A stretch of DNA of 49,605 nt. Source: Gammaproteobacteria bacterium. GTDB lineage: Bacteria > Pseudomonadota > Gammaproteobacteria > Pseudomonadales > Azotimanducaceae. The notes under the pieces are model-generated. The model did not search any database. It saw only the letters and a list, made by a program, of their open reading frames with translations, and was not told where the DNA came from. Below, one piece after another: positions 37,865 to 47,169 of the stretch. The translations under genes and the position numbers were made by a program. The stretch lies in contig JAPOYV010000034.1 of NCBI GenBank assembly GCA_026706385.1, positions 1-49,605 of the forward strand, read 5' to 3'. Position 1 is the first letter of the stretch. The number at the start of each line of letters is the position of its first letter.

Positions 37865-38095
37865 CTCCAGTCGGCCCAAAGAATCGCCTCACGTTGCCAT
37901 GGGCCCTTCCATGGAGAATTCGCGTCAGCGAATTCTCGGGGCGACCGCGAAGCGGTCGCGCTGTTGCCGGCTCCGGTCGGCCCAAAGAATCGCCTCACGT
38001 TGCCATGGGCCCTTCCATGGAGAATTCGCGTCAGCGGATTCTCGACCGACCGCTTGCGGTCGGCGGCGACCGCGTAGCGGTCGCGTTGTTGCCGG
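37865..38095. repeat. Composite palindromic repeat (REP/BIME-like), two copies
   Basis: Block A (74 bp) occurs at 37865-37938 and 37971-38044 with two mismatches; period is 106 bp. Block B (31 bp) occurs at 37940-37970 and 38065-38095 with two mismatches. A 20-bp insertion separates A and B in the second copy. Block A holds CCATGG/CCATGG (37897-37902, 37909-37914) and a perfect 10-bp stem GAGAATTCGC/GCGAATTCTC (37914-37937) with loop GTCA. In the second copy this stem has one mismatch, G opposite T. Block B holds GCGACCGC/GCGGTCGC. The insertion holds CCGACCGC/GCGGTCGG. The array fills most of the DUF465-VWA gap. Confidence 0.85.
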
Positions 38096-38100
38096 TGGCG

Positions 38101-38835
38101 ATGGCCATGACGCATCATAGGCGGGTAGCCGTCATAAGCAACCTTGTGGCCGATCCCCCCGCATTGCGCTCGGATGTGAAGAGCTTCCTCGCCGAGGCCC
38201 GCCGCTCCACGCCGCCAACCGTCGGTCTCCGCAAGAACCAGCGCATCCTGTTCGCCCTCGACGCTACCGCAAGCCGGGAGCCCACGTGGGATCTGGCGAC
38301 ACATCTGCACGCCGAGTTGTTTCAGGCTGCCGCCGAGACCATGCCGGCAGCCACGGTGCAATTGGCCTACTACCGCGGATTCCAGGAATTCCATGTCTCA
38401 CCTTGGTTCGCCGCGGCCCCGCAACTGCTGCGCGAGATGACCGGCGTCCGCTGTCACGGGGGTTTGACCCAGATCGCGCGCGTCTTGCGCCACGCCCTCA
38501 ACGAGGCTAGGACCGAGCCCATCAAGGCGGCGGTGTTCATCGGCGACGCGTGCGAGGAACCACATGCGGCATTGGTTGCCGAAGCTGGCAAGCTGGCGCT
38601 GTTCAATCTACCGTTCTTCATCTTCCACGAGGGATACGACCGCCAGGCCGGCGAGACCTTCCGGGCCATCGCGCGGATCACGGGTGGTGCCTATGCACCG
38701 TTCGCCCCCGGCAGCGCCAGCGAGTTGCGCGACTTGTTCGGTGCGGTCGCGCGATATGCCACCGAGGGTCGCCGTGGTCTGGCCGAACTCGGCAACGCGG
38801 CCGCGCGCGGACTGTTGGCGCAATTGCCGCCGTGA
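38101..38835 (+). CDS. Von Willebrand factor A-like protein
   Basis: A 244-aa protein with a VWA fold. The metal-binding MIDAS motif is ILFALDATASREPTWDLA (D-x-T-x-S), with GGLTQIARVL as the threonine loop and VFIGDACEE as the second acid loop. No membrane segment or signal peptide is visible. The 5' end is uncertain: ATG at 38101 or 38107, or GTG at 38146. The first two lie directly behind the palindromic repeat. The stop overlaps the start of the J-domain gene (TGATG). VWA domains usually arrange protein complexes, so it may work with the J-domain protein. Confidence 0.78.
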   Translation: MAMTHHRRVAVISNLVADPPALRSDVKSFLAEARRSTPPTVGLRKNQRILFALDATASREPTWDLATHLHAELFQAAAETMPAATVQLAYYRGFQEFHVSPWFAAAPQLLREMTGVRCHGGLTQIARVLRHALNEARTEPIKAAVFIGDACEEPHAALVAEAGKLALFNLPFFIFHEGYDRQAGETFRAIARITGGAYAPFAPGSASELRDLFGAVARYATEGRRGLAELGNAAARGLLAQLPP

Positions 38836-39581
38836 TGCTCCTGCTCGCCGCCATCGTCGGCGTGGCGGCTTTCGTTTTCCTTTGGCGCGCGTTCGGCGCC
38901 GCGAAGCGCTCGCAGCGGCTCAAGCAACTCGCCGCCGGCGCGGCGGTCGTGCTGGTCACCGTGCTCCTGCTACTCACGGCCACCGGTCGGCTGCATTGGC
39001 TGGCAGCCTTGGCGGCCGGAGCATTGCCGTTTCTTCGCGGACTGGCCGGCCTGATCGCCGGGCCGCTGATCAGCAACTTCCTGCGCAACAAGCTGTTCGC
39101 CCGCGGCAACGCGCCGCCCGGGGCGGATCCCGGCCCGGCGCCCAAGGACTCCACCGTCGCAACCGATGAACTGCGCATGACGCTCGATCACGAAACCGGC
39201 GCCATGGACGGCGAACTCCTGGCTGGCGGAGCCTCCGGTCGACGGCTTTCGGAACTTGACCTGCCGGCCTTGCAGACGGTCTTCGGCGAACTCTCGGGCG
39301 AAGACTCGCGCCAACTGCTCGGTGCGTACCTCGACCGGCGGTTTCCGGGATGGTCCGACGACGTGTCTGACCACCGCGGCCCCACGTCCGCCGACACCTC
39401 CGGCGAGATGGACGCCAACCAGGCGCTAGCGGTCCTTGGCCTCGACGCGGGAGCGTCCAAGAGCGACATCATCGAGGCGCATCGGCGGCTGATGCAGAAG
39501 CTGCATCCGGATCGCGGCGGCACGGACTACCTGGCCGCGACGCTCAATCGCGCGAAGAAGGTGCTGATCAACGGGGAATGA
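38835..39581 (+). CDS. Membrane-anchored J-domain protein
   Basis: A 248-aa protein. Two hydrophobic segments (about residues 3-16 and 33-53) and a GALPFLRGLAGLIAGPLIS segment anchor the N-terminus. A polar, acidic linker follows. The C-terminal J domain (about 190-248) has the HPD motif in HRRLMQKLHPDRGGTDYLAATLN and begins NQALAVLGLDAGASKSDII. J domains activate the ATPase of Hsp70. Placing J at the C-terminus behind membrane helices resembles the Tim14/DjlA organisation. Its ATG overlaps the stop of the VWA gene. Confidence 0.88.
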   Translation: MLLLAAIVGVAAFVFLWRAFGAAKRSQRLKQLAAGAAVVLVTVLLLLTATGRLHWLAALAAGALPFLRGLAGLIAGPLISNFLRNKLFARGNAPPGADPGPAPKDSTVATDELRMTLDHETGAMDGELLAGGASGRRLSELDLPALQTVFGELSGEDSRQLLGAYLDRRFPGWSDDVSDHRGPTSADTSGEMDANQALAVLGLDAGASKSDIIEAHRRLMQKLHPDRGGTDYLAATLNRAKKVLINGE

Positions 39582-39664
39582 GCGCCCCAGGGCCTGACCC
39601 GCGCTTCGCTGCGCTGTGCGCTTACTCCGTCTCCGGCCCAAGACCACGCAGCCCCGCTTGCGGG

Positions 39665-40078
39665 TCAAGCTGCCTTGCCGGGCGACGCCTCCATCAGTCG
39701 CCGCGCTTCCCGCTCCAACGCGACGAGCTGCCTGACCCAGTCGTCCATGCGCATGAACTCGTCGTCATCGATGCCGAAAACGCGGGCCACTTCCTTCAGC
39801 AAGCACTCTTCCTCGATTTCGAAAGCACCGTCCACGTACGACAGGCGCAGCAGGTTCAGAATGGCGATCGTCTGAGCCCGCCGGGTGTCGAAGATCGCGC
39901 CGATGCCATCCAGTTCCAGGTAGTCGGAGTCGACGTCGGGCTTGAGGGCCATTTCGCGCTTGAAATCCACCAGCATGTCCTCCTCGTTGGGGTCGAGCAG
40001 ACCATCGGAGACGACGACGTTGTGCGCGAGGCCCAGTAGCGCGTCGCGTTGAGTCTCCGTTAGCGACTTAAGCCACAC
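39665..40078 (-). CDS. TerB-like domain protein
   Basis: A 137-aa all-helical protein of the TerB/tellurite-resistance-like group. It starts MWLKSLTETQRDALLGLAHNVVVSDGLLDPNEEDML and has RLSYVDGAFEIEEECLLKEVARVFG. Both D-G-x-x-x-x-E-E units (SDGLLDPNEE and VDGAFEIEE) look like the paired acidic metal-binding helices of TerB domains. It converges on the J-domain gene. DjlA proteins carry TerB and J domains in one chain. A 39-aa membrane protein gene lies 15 bp upstream and is probably co-transcribed. Confidence 0.78.
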   Translation of the reverse strand: MWLKSLTETQRDALLGLAHNVVVSDGLLDPNEEDMLVDFKREMALKPDVDSDYLELDGIGAIFDTRRAQTIAILNLLRLSYVDGAFEIEEECLLKEVARVFGIDDDEFMRMDDWVRQLVALEREARRLMEASPGKAA

Positions 40079-40093
40079 GGCAGGCGCATCCGA

Positions 40094-40213
40094 CTACGGG
40101 AGCAGGGAATCCACGAGACTCGCGACCATGATCAAGACCGCTAGCCAACCGACGCCGATGAACAGCTTGGCGATCAAGCCCTGTTCGAAAAAGTCCTCGA
40201 TGAGGTACCACAT
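40094..40213 (-). CDS. 39-aa single-pass membrane miniprotein
   Basis: A 39-aa reading frame, ATG at 40213 to TAG at 40094. The N-terminus is amphipathic and acidic (MWYLIEDFFEQG), and a membrane segment follows (IAKLFIGVGWLAVLIMVASLV) with a short DSLLP tail. It lies 15 bp upstream of the TerB-like gene on the same strand, with no other gene in this stretch. The ribosome site is weak. Composition (W, F, I, V in one block) and operon position argue for a real product; conservation would settle it. Confidence 0.55.
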   Translation of the reverse strand: MWYLIEDFFEQGLIAKLFIGVGWLAVLIMVASLVDSLLP

Positions 40214-40449
40214 ATTGCCTGTCTACCCGGCACAAATTGACGTGGGCGGCGAGCGTAACACACCCGCCCGTCGAGGAAGCGCCGGCAGAGCTGGCCGGGC
40301 CTGAAACCATGGCCGTGTCGGCCAACCGTGCAAGGCCGTGTGATATGCTCCCGGCCATGCAGTAGACGTACTTGGGTAACAATATCCTGACCGCGGGAGC
40401 AAGGTGATACCCGTAGTGCGGTGAATGACCGACAACACGGAGGAATCCT

Positions 40450-43026
40450 ATGCGTCATAGACTCACATTGAGCGCACTGGCCGCCACGCTGGCTGTGTTC
40501 GCGACCGCTACCGCCGGTGCCCAGGAGGACGATGCTCCCCAGGTTGCCCAGGCCACCGGCGAAGTCGAGGAAGTGATCGTCGTCGGCTCCCGGCGCCGCG
40601 ACAGGTCCGCAGCCGACTCGCCCGTGCCGGTGGACGTCGTCCAGGGGGACGACTTCCTTGCGCACGGCAATTCGAACCTGGACGACTTGATCGCGAGCCT
40701 GGTGCCGTCCTACAACGTCAGCCAGGAGCCGATCAGCGACGCTGCCACCTTTATACGCCCGGCCACGTTGCGCGGCATGGCACCGGACGCGACACTGGTG
40801 CTCGTCAACGGCAAGCGGCGCCATCGCGCGGCCGTCATCGCCTTGTTGGGTTCGGGAATTTCCGGTGGTTCGCAAGGCCCGGACGTGTCGGCCATTCCCG
40901 CGATCGCCCTCGACCGCCTCGAGGTATTGCGCGACGGGGCATCGGCGCAGTACGGATCCGACGCCATCGCCGGAATCATGAATTTCGTGCTCAAGGAAGA
41001 TCGCGACGGCGCATCGATCGACGCCAAGTGGGGTACCCACTACGAGGGCGACGGCGACGCCGTGACGGTCTCGGGGAATGTGGGCCTGCCGGTTTCGGAC
41101 TACGGTTTCGCCAACTTGAGCTTCGAATGGAAGGAGTCCGACCCCACGAGTCGCAGCCGGCAGCGTGCCGACGCCCAAGGACTGATCAACGCCGGAAATA
41201 CCTACGTTCGTGAGCCCGCCGCGCAGATCTGGGGCGCACCGGAGTACTCCGACGACTTCAAACTGTTCGGCAACTTCGGCGTCGACCTCGGCGGCGGTGC
41301 GGAGGCCTACGCATTCGGCAACTGGGCCGAGCGGCAAGTCGAGGGCGGCTTCTACTTTCGGAACCCGCACACCCGGGGCGGCGTCTTTCGCGGCCCGGTC
41401 GTCGACGGTGTCTCCACCGTGAAGGTCGCCGACCTCGATCCGTCGGACAACATGCCCGGCGAGGTCAACAGTTGCCCGGTGATCCGGATCGAAGGCAACA
41501 GCCCGAACTCTTCCGACCTCAACGCCGTGGCCAGGGATCCGGGCTGCTATTCGCTGATCGAGAGGTTCCCCGGCGGCTTCACGCCCCAGTTCGGCGCCTT
41601 CATCCACGACTTGAGCATCGCTGGCGGCGTGCGCGGCGAGCACGACTCCGGGTGGTACTACGACATGAGCGTGACCACCGGGCGCAGCAATGCCCAGTTC
41701 TACATCTACAACACCATCAATCCGCAGCTCCTGGGGACGCGCAACGACATCGACGTGTACTACAACGCCGGGGCGTACACCGAAACCGATCGCGTCGTGA
41801 ACTTCGACCTTTCGAAGCCGGTCGACATGGGCCTCTACGGCCCCGTGAACGTGGCGCTCGGGCTGGAGTACAGGGACGAGACGTTCAAGATCGAGAACGG
41901 CGAGCCGAACTCGTTCTACATCGACACGGAATACAACCTCGCCGCCCAGGGTTTCGGGATCGGCTCCAACGGATTCCCCGGCTTCCAGCCGGGCGACGCG
42001 GGCGAGAACAGCGTGCGCGCCATGGCCGGCTACATCGACCTCGAGTCCAACGTCAGCGATCGCCTCCTGATCGGCGCCGCGCTGCGTTTCGAGCGCTACG
42101 ACGAATTCGGCAACACCCTGGACGGCAAGTTCGCGGCTCGCGTGCAGGTCACGGACGATTTCGCATTGCGCGGGGCCGTCAGCACGGGTTTCCGGGTGCC
42201 GACCGCGGGACAGGCCAACCTGCGCAACGTCACGACGGAGTTCAATATGGGCTTCCTGGCGGACATCGCGACCTTGCCCCCGACGAACCCCGTCGCCGTG
42301 CAGAAGGGCGCGCTGCCGCTCACCCCGGAGGAATCCGTAAACGTCACCTTGGGCGCGGTGTTCACGGTGGGTGCCCTCGACGTCACGATCGACTACTACA
42401 ACATCGAGATCGAAGACCGAATCGCGTTCACCAGCCGGTTCAACCTCACCGAGAGCGACATCGCAAGCCTGCTCGCCGCAGGTGTGACCGACGCCACCAG
42501 CTTCACCTCGGTGCGCTACTTGTCGAACCAGCAGACCGTCCAGACCTCGGGGATCGACGTCGTCGCCACCTGGCCATTCGACCTGGCAGGCGGTGCGTCG
42601 AGCATCACGTTCGTCGGCAACTGGTCCGATGTCGAACTCACCAAGTACAGCTCCCAGTACACCAGTGAGAACCGACGCCTGCAGATTGAACAGGGCCGTC
42701 CGGACTCGCGCTACATCATCACGTGGACGCACCTCGCCGGCGACTGGCGCCTGATGGCCCGGACACGCTACTACGGCGAGTACTACGACGCCCCGACCAA
42801 CGACGGCAGCGTCTCGTTCTACCCCGAACGGGACTGGGTATTCGACGCCGAAGTGTCCGTGCAGGCCACGCCATCGCTGATGCTGCTCTACGGTGTCCAG
42901 AACGCCACCAACAACTACCCGTCGGAAAACCCGCACGGTGAAGTCGCAGGCCTCATCTACCCCGAGACCTCGCCGTTCGGCTTCAACGGCGGATTCCACT
43001 ACCTGCGGGCCCGTTGGGACATGTAG
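40450..43026 (+). CDS. TonB-dependent outer-membrane receptor
   Basis: An 858-aa TonB-dependent transporter. A signal peptide (residues 1-24, MRHRLTLSALAATLAVFATA, cut near AGA/QED) is followed by a TonB-box-like EEVIVVGSRR. The plug domain (about 50-170) contains SDAATFIRPATLRGMAPDATLVLVNGKRRHR and RLEVLRDGASAQYGSDAIAGIMNFVLKED. The remainder is a 22-strand barrel ending in the aromatic YLRARWDM. A GGAGG ribosome site lies eight bases before the ATG. The ligand is unknown. A YejABE-like peptide uptake system follows in the same direction, so a peptide, or siderophore of peptide type, is plausible. Confidence 0.93.
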   Translation: MRHRLTLSALAATLAVFATATAGAQEDDAPQVAQATGEVEEVIVVGSRRRDRSAADSPVPVDVVQGDDFLAHGNSNLDDLIASLVPSYNVSQEPISDAATFIRPATLRGMAPDATLVLVNGKRRHRAAVIALLGSGISGGSQGPDVSAIPAIALDRLEVLRDGASAQYGSDAIAGIMNFVLKEDRDGASIDAKWGTHYEGDGDAVTVSGNVGLPVSDYGFANLSFEWKESDPTSRSRQRADAQGLINAGNTYVREPAAQIWGAPEYSDDFKLFGNFGVDLGGGAEAYAFGNWAERQVEGGFYFRNPHTRGGVFRGPVVDGVSTVKVADLDPSDNMPGEVNSCPVIRIEGNSPNSSDLNAVARDPGCYSLIERFPGGFTPQFGAFIHDLSIAGGVRGEHDSGWYYDMSVTTGRSNAQFYIYNTINPQLLGTRNDIDVYYNAGAYTETDRVVNFDLSKPVDMGLYGPVNVALGLEYRDETFKIENGEPNSFYIDTEYNLAAQGFGIGSNGFPGFQPGDAGENSVRAMAGYIDLESNVSDRLLIGAALRFERYDEFGNTLDGKFAARVQVTDDFALRGAVSTGFRVPTAGQANLRNVTTEFNMGFLADIATLPPTNPVAVQKGALPLTPEESVNVTLGAVFTVGALDVTIDYYNIEIEDRIAFTSRFNLTESDIASLLAAGVTDATSFTSVRYLSNQQTVQTSGIDVVATWPFDLAGGASSITFVGNWSDVELTKYSSQYTSENRRLQIEQGRPDSRYIITWTHLAGDWRLMARTRYYGEYYDAPTNDGSVSFYPERDWVFDAEVSVQATPSLMLLYGVQNATNNYPSENPHGEVAGLIYPETSPFGFNGGFHYLRARWDM

Positions 43027-43094
43027 ACGGCCATCCACGGGGCAGGCACTTAAGGGAGCGCAGCGACCGGCAGTGTCTGTCCCATGGTCGGTGC

Positions 43095-45017
43095 GTGTCG
43101 ACCAGCCGGGCTCCCGGGCGGCATCACGATCCCAAGCTGCGCTCCAGGGTCGCACTCGTTGCGGCATTGCTGTTCGGCCCCGCGGACAGCTTTGCCAACG
43201 CGCCCTTGGATGGCAGCACCGAGATCGACTATCGGCACGCCTACGCCTTCCTGGCCGAGCCTAAGTACCCGCCGGACTTCGAGCATTTCGACTACGTCAA
43301 TCCCGACGCCCCCAAGGGCGGCACGCTGCGCCGCCATGGGACCGGAAGCTGGGACTCGTTCAACCCGGCCGCCCTGCGTGCAGCCCAGGTCGTCGCCGGC
43401 TTAAGCACCTCCGCGCCGCACGCGAACTTCCTCTACGACGCGTTGCTGGCCGAAGCCGCCGACGAGCCATCCGCCTGGTACGGCCGTCTTGCCGAAGGGA
43501 TCGCCGTGGCTCCGGACGGCGCCTGGATCGCGTTCAAGCTCCGCGCCGGGGCACGCTGGCATGACGGCATGCCGGTCACCATCGAGGACGTCGCCTACAC
43601 GTACCAGACCTACCGGGACGATGCGACATCGACCATCAGCGCGCCGCTCAAGCCCATCACCGATATCGAGGTCTTGAGCCCCCGGGAGATTCTCTTCCGC
43701 ATCGCGCCCGAGGCCCACGATGACGCGCTACTGCCGATCCGCGTCGGCCAAGTCCCGATCCTGCCTGCGCATTACTGGGAGACCCGCGACATCACCAAGA
43801 CGACCGTCGAGCCGCCGCTCGGTTCCGGCCCTTACCGAATCGAGGATTTCCGCGTTGGCCGCTGGATCCGCTGGGAGCGCGTGCCCGACTACTGGGGCCA
43901 GGACCTGCCCGTCATGCGTGGCCGGTTCAACTTCGACGTCATGAAGTTCGACTACTTCAGCGACGATCGCGTCAAGACGGAGGCCGTGAAGGGCGACGTG
44001 ATCGACTTCCACGTCGAAAACGTGCCGTCGTACTGGGAGAACGACTACGACTTCCCGCCGTTTCGCGCCGGCGTTTTCAAGCGGGAGTGGCTGCCGGTGA
44101 AGCAGCCCTGGGGTCTTTGGTGGCCAGTCTTCTGGAACCTGGACCAGCCACGCTTTCAGGACATTCGCGTGCGCGAGGCGCTCTGGCTGCTCTACGACTT
44201 CGAGTGGCTGAACCGCAGGAACTACAACTTCTTCGGCCTCGCCACGAGCTTTTTCCACGGCTCCGAACTGGCCGCCAGCGGATTGCCGGGGATTCGTGAG
44301 CTCGAGTACCTCGAACCGGTGCGCGATCTGGTGCCACCGCGCGTCTTCACCGAGCCCTACCGGCCACCGCCCAACGGCGGCAACGGTTGGCATCGCGAGA
44401 ACCTGGTTCGCGCTGCCGCCTTGTTGAAGGAGGCGGGATGGGTTGTCCGCGACGACCGGCTCGTCCATGTTGAGACGGGCGAGCCGTTCCACGTGCGGTT
44501 CATCGCCGTGTCGCCCGCTTTGGGCAATTCGTTCATTCCGTTCACGCGGAACCTCGAAAGGCTTGGCATCACGTCGTCGATCAAGGCGCCCGAGATCTCG
44601 AACTGGCTCTACCGGTCGCGCTCCGGCGACTACGACGCCGGCGCGCTTTGGTTCCGCCCGAGCTATACGCCGACTCTCTTGATCTTCCAGAGCTTCGCCA
44701 GCGTCATGGCCGATCAGGACTACAGCTCCAACTGGCCGAATATGCGCGACCCCGCGGTCGACCACCTGATCCAAGCCATGGCGGCGGCCACGACCTACGA
44801 CGACTACGTCGCCGCAATCCGTGCCCTCGACCGGGTTCTGTTGTGGAACTTCTACTACATCCCCGGCATGACCAAGACGCAGATCGGTGCCGTGTTCTGG
44901 GACCGCTTCGGCCGGCCCGAGGTCGATCCGTTGAAGCGCGAGGTGTTCTGGGATACCTGGTGGTACGACGAGCAACGGGCTAGCGCAGTCGCACGCTTCC
45001 GAGGTCAGGCGGACTGA
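43095..45017 (+). CDS. Extracellular solute-binding protein, family 5 (YejA-like)
   Basis: A 640-aa periplasmic binding protein of the oligopeptide (SBP family 5) type, closest in layout to Yej[33 protein letters not shown] begins the mature region. [12 protein letters not shown] is typical of YejA. A signal sequence ([21 protein letters not shown]) precedes it. GTG at 43095 is the best start because it adds a basic n-region; the exact start is uncertain. WLAAEGH-like pairs are replaced here by [18 protein letters not shown], the family mark. The stop overlaps the permease start (TGATG). Confidence 0.88.
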   Translation: MSTSRAPGRHHDPKLRSRVALVAALLFGPADSFANAPLDGSTEIDYRHAYAFLAEPKYPPDFEHFDYVNPDAPKGGTLRRHGTGSWDSFNPAALRAAQVVAGLSTSAPHANFLYDALLAEAADEPSAWYGRLAEGIAVAPDGAWIAFKLRAGARWHDGMPVTIEDVAYTYQTYRDDATSTISAPLKPITDIEVLSPREILFRIAPEAHDDALLPIRVGQVPILPAHYWETRDITKTTVEPPLGSGPYRIEDFRVGRWIRWERVPDYWGQDLPVMRGRFNFDVMKFDYFSDDRVKTEAVKGDVIDFHVENVPSYWENDYDFPPFRAGVFKREWLPVKQPWGLWWPVFWNLDQPRFQDIRVREALWLLYDFEWLNRRNYNFFGLATSFFHGSELAASGLPGIRELEYLEPVRDLVPPRVFTEPYRPPPNGGNGWHRENLVRAAALLKEAGWVVRDDRLVHVETGEPFHVRFIAVSPALGNSFIPFTRNLERLGITSSIKAPEISNWLYRSRSGDYDAGALWFRPSYTPTLLIFQSFASVMADQDYSSNWPNMRDPAVDHLIQAMAAATTYDDYVAAIRALDRVLLWNFYYIPGMTKTQIGAVFWDRFGRPEVDPLKREVFWDTWWYDEQRASAVARFRGQAD

Positions 45018-46087
45018 TGGCGCGATACCTGCTGCGCCGGGTGCTGCTCATCGTTCCGACCCTGTTCGGGATCATGGTGATCAACTTCGTCATCGTGCAG
45101 TTCGCGCCGGGTGGTCCGGTCGAGCAGGCGATCGTTGCGGCTTCCGGGCTCGGTGGCATGTCGACCACGGCATCGGTGTCCTCGGCCAGCATGGGACCGG
45201 CGGTGCAAACCGGCTACACGGGCAACGAGGGCCTCGACCCGGAGTTCGTGGCGCGGCTCGAGAAGGAGTTCGGCTTCGACAAGCCGGCACCCGAGCGGTT
45301 CGCAAGGATGATCTGGAACTACGTTCGGCTCGACTTCGGTCACAGCTACTTCCAGGACCGACCGGTGATGGCGCTGGTGGTCGAAGCGTTGCCGGTATCG
45401 GTTTCCCTTGGACTGTGGACGCTGCTCATGATCTACAGCATCTCCATCCCGCTCGGCGTCGCCAAGGCCGTGCGAGATGGCGAGCGATTCGACGTCTGGA
45501 CCAGCGCCGTCGTGTTCACGGCCTACGCGATCCCGGGGTTCCTGTTTGCCGTGCTGTTGATCGTGTTCTTCGCCGGGGGCTCGTACGTCGACTGGTTCCC
45601 GATGCGGGGCCTCGTGTCCGAGAACTTCGCGGACCTGTCCTTCTTCGGCAAGATCAAGGACTACTTCTGGCACCTGGCACTGCCACTGACGGCGATGACG
45701 ATCGGCGGCTTCGCCACGCTCACCATGCTGACCAAGAACAGCTTCCTCGAGGAGATCAACAAGCAGTTCGTGCTCACGGCCCGGGCCAAGGGCCTGACCG
45801 AGCCTCGGGTGCTCTTCGGCCACGTATTCCGCAACGCCATGCTGATCGTGATCGCCGGATTCCCCGCAGCGTTCGTGAGCCTGCTGTTCACCGCTGCGTT
45901 GCTGATCGAGGTGATCTTCTCACTGGACGGCATCGGCCGGCTTGGCTACGAAGCCGTCGTCAAGCGCGATTATCCGATCTTCTTCGGCACTCTGTTCTGC
46001 TTCACCCTCATTGGGCTTTCCATGCAACTGGTGGGCGACATCGTCTATACATTCGTCGATCCGCGGATCGACTTCGAGGCCCGGTAG
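45017..46087 (+). CDS. Peptide ABC transporter permease, YejB-like
   Basis: A 356-aa inner-membrane permease of the DppB/OppB/YejB family with six hydrophobic segments. It begins [34 protein letters not shown], the universal DppB-type start. The cytoplasmic EAA loop reads [24 protein letters not shown], which contacts the ATPase. Its insertion between the first two helices ([18 protein letters not shown]) is like that of YejB. The gene overlaps the binding protein by one base and is followed by the second permease after five bases. Confidence 0.92.
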   Translation: MARYLLRRVLLIVPTLFGIMVINFVIVQFAPGGPVEQAIVAASGLGGMSTTASVSSASMGPAVQTGYTGNEGLDPEFVARLEKEFGFDKPAPERFARMIWNYVRLDFGHSYFQDRPVMALVVEALPVSVSLGLWTLLMIYSISIPLGVAKAVRDGERFDVWTSAVVFTAYAIPGFLFAVLLIVFFAGGSYVDWFPMRGLVSENFADLSFFGKIKDYFWHLALPLTAMTIGGFATLTMLTKNSFLEEINKQFVLTARAKGLTEPRVLFGHVFRNAMLIVIAGFPAAFVSLLFTAALLIEVIFSLDGIGRLGYEAVVKRDYPIFFGTLFCFTLIGLSMQLVGDIVYTFVDPRIDFEAR

Positions 46088-46092
46088 TTGAC

Positions 46093-47169
46093 GTGCGTCT
46101 GAGCCCCGTCAACCGGCGCCGGATCGAGCTCTTTCGAGCGAACCGCCGCGGCTACTACTCGTTCTGGGTTTTCAGCGCCCTGTTCGTCTTGTCGCTGGGC
46201 GCCGAATTCATCGCCAACGACAAGCCGATCATGTTCTCGTATGCGGGCGAACTCCATTTCCCGGTGATGTTCTCCTACCCGGAAACGGAACTCGGCGGCG
46301 TGCTGGAGACGGAAGCGGAGTATCGCGACCCGTACGTGCTGGCACTCATCGAGGCCGACGGCTGGGCGCTCTGGCCACCCTTGCGCTTCGCCCACGACAC
46401 CATCGACTACACCTACACGGTCACGCCTTCACCCCCGGACGCCAAGCACATCCTCGGCACGGACGGACTGGGTACGGACGTCTTCGCGAAGCTCCTCTAC
46501 GCCTTCCGGCTGTCCGTGCTGTTCGGCATCGGCATGACCGTCATCACCGCCGCGATCGGCGTCAGTGTGGGAGCCGTGCAGGGCTACTTCGGCGGGCTCA
46601 TCGACCTCATCGGTCAGCGCCTCGTGGAGATCCAGACCGGCCTGCCGATCCTGTTCGTGCTCATCATCCTGGCGAGTATCGTCGAGCCGAACGTCTACTG
46701 GCTGCTGATCATCCTCGCCCTGTTCAGTTGGATGGCCCTAGTGGGCGTCGTTCGCGCCGAGTTCCTGCGCGCCCGCAACTTCGAGTTCGTGCGCGCAGCG
46801 CAAGGGCTCGGGGTCTCCGATCTCAAGATCCTGCGCAGGCACGTGCTGCCTAACGCCATGGTCGCCACGCTCACGTACCTGCCGTTCATCCTGAACGGGT
46901 CCATCACGTCACTGACGGCGCTCGACTTCCTCGGCTTCGGGTTGCCGCTCGACGCGCCGTCGTTCGGCCGCCTGCTGTCGTCGGCGAAAGCCAATCTGCA
47001 TGCGCCGTGGCTCGGCATCTCGGTGTTCGTGACGCTCGCCTTGCTGCTGACGCTGCTGATCTTCGTCGGCGAGGCCGTGCGCGACGCCCTCGACCCGCGG
47101 CGTGCACTGGCCAAGGCAGACGGCGAAGACGGCGCGGGCAGCGACCTGGTCAACCTGCAAACCGCGTGA
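46093..47169 (+). CDS. Peptide ABC transporter permease, YejE-like
   Basis: A 358-aa permease of the DppC/YejE family, beginning at GTG 46093. SPVNRRRIELFRANRRGYYSFW is the YejE-type cytoplasmic start. DAKHILGTDGLGTDVFAKLLYAFRLSVLFG is the family core. The EAA loop is AAQGLGVSDLKILRRHVLPNAM. An extracytoplasmic region follows the first helix (ELHFPVMFSYPETELGG), as in YejE. The stop overlaps the start of the repair nuclease (GTGA). No YejF-type ATPase gene follows, so the ATPase must be encoded elsewhere. Confidence 0.92.
   Translation: MRLSPVNRRRIELFRANRRGYYSFWVFSALFVLSLGAEFIANDKPIMFSYAGELHFPVMFSYPETELGGVLETEAEYRDPYVLALIEADGWALWPPLRFAHDTIDYTYTVTPSPPDAKHILGTDGLGTDVFAKLLYAFRLSVLFGIGMTVITAAIGVSVGAVQGYFGGLIDLIGQRLVEIQTGLPILFVLIILASIVEPNVYWLLIILALFSWMALVGVVRAEFLRARNFEFVRAAQGLGVSDLKILRRHVLPNAMVATLTYLPFILNGSITSLTALDFLGFGLPLDAPSFGRLLSSAKANLHAPWLGISVFVTLALLLTLLIFVGEAVRDALDPRRALAKADGEDGAGSDLVNLQTA

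Noticed and set aside
37865-38095. A CRISPR array
   Set aside because: There are only two 74-bp units with internal hairpins, one block order is interrupted, and no cas gene is near. A REP-like element fits better.
40214-40449. A cobalamin riboswitch before the TonB-dependent receptor
   Set aside because: I looked for a B12-box-like sequence and the surrounding stems and did not see them. The gap probably holds divergent promoters only.
40174-43167. A 997-codon open frame antisense to the TonB-dependent receptor
   Set aside because: It lies across the receptor gene, which has a signal peptide, plug and barrel. The antisense product is rich in V, R, G, D and H without any domain, as expected for a shadow in GC-rich DNA.
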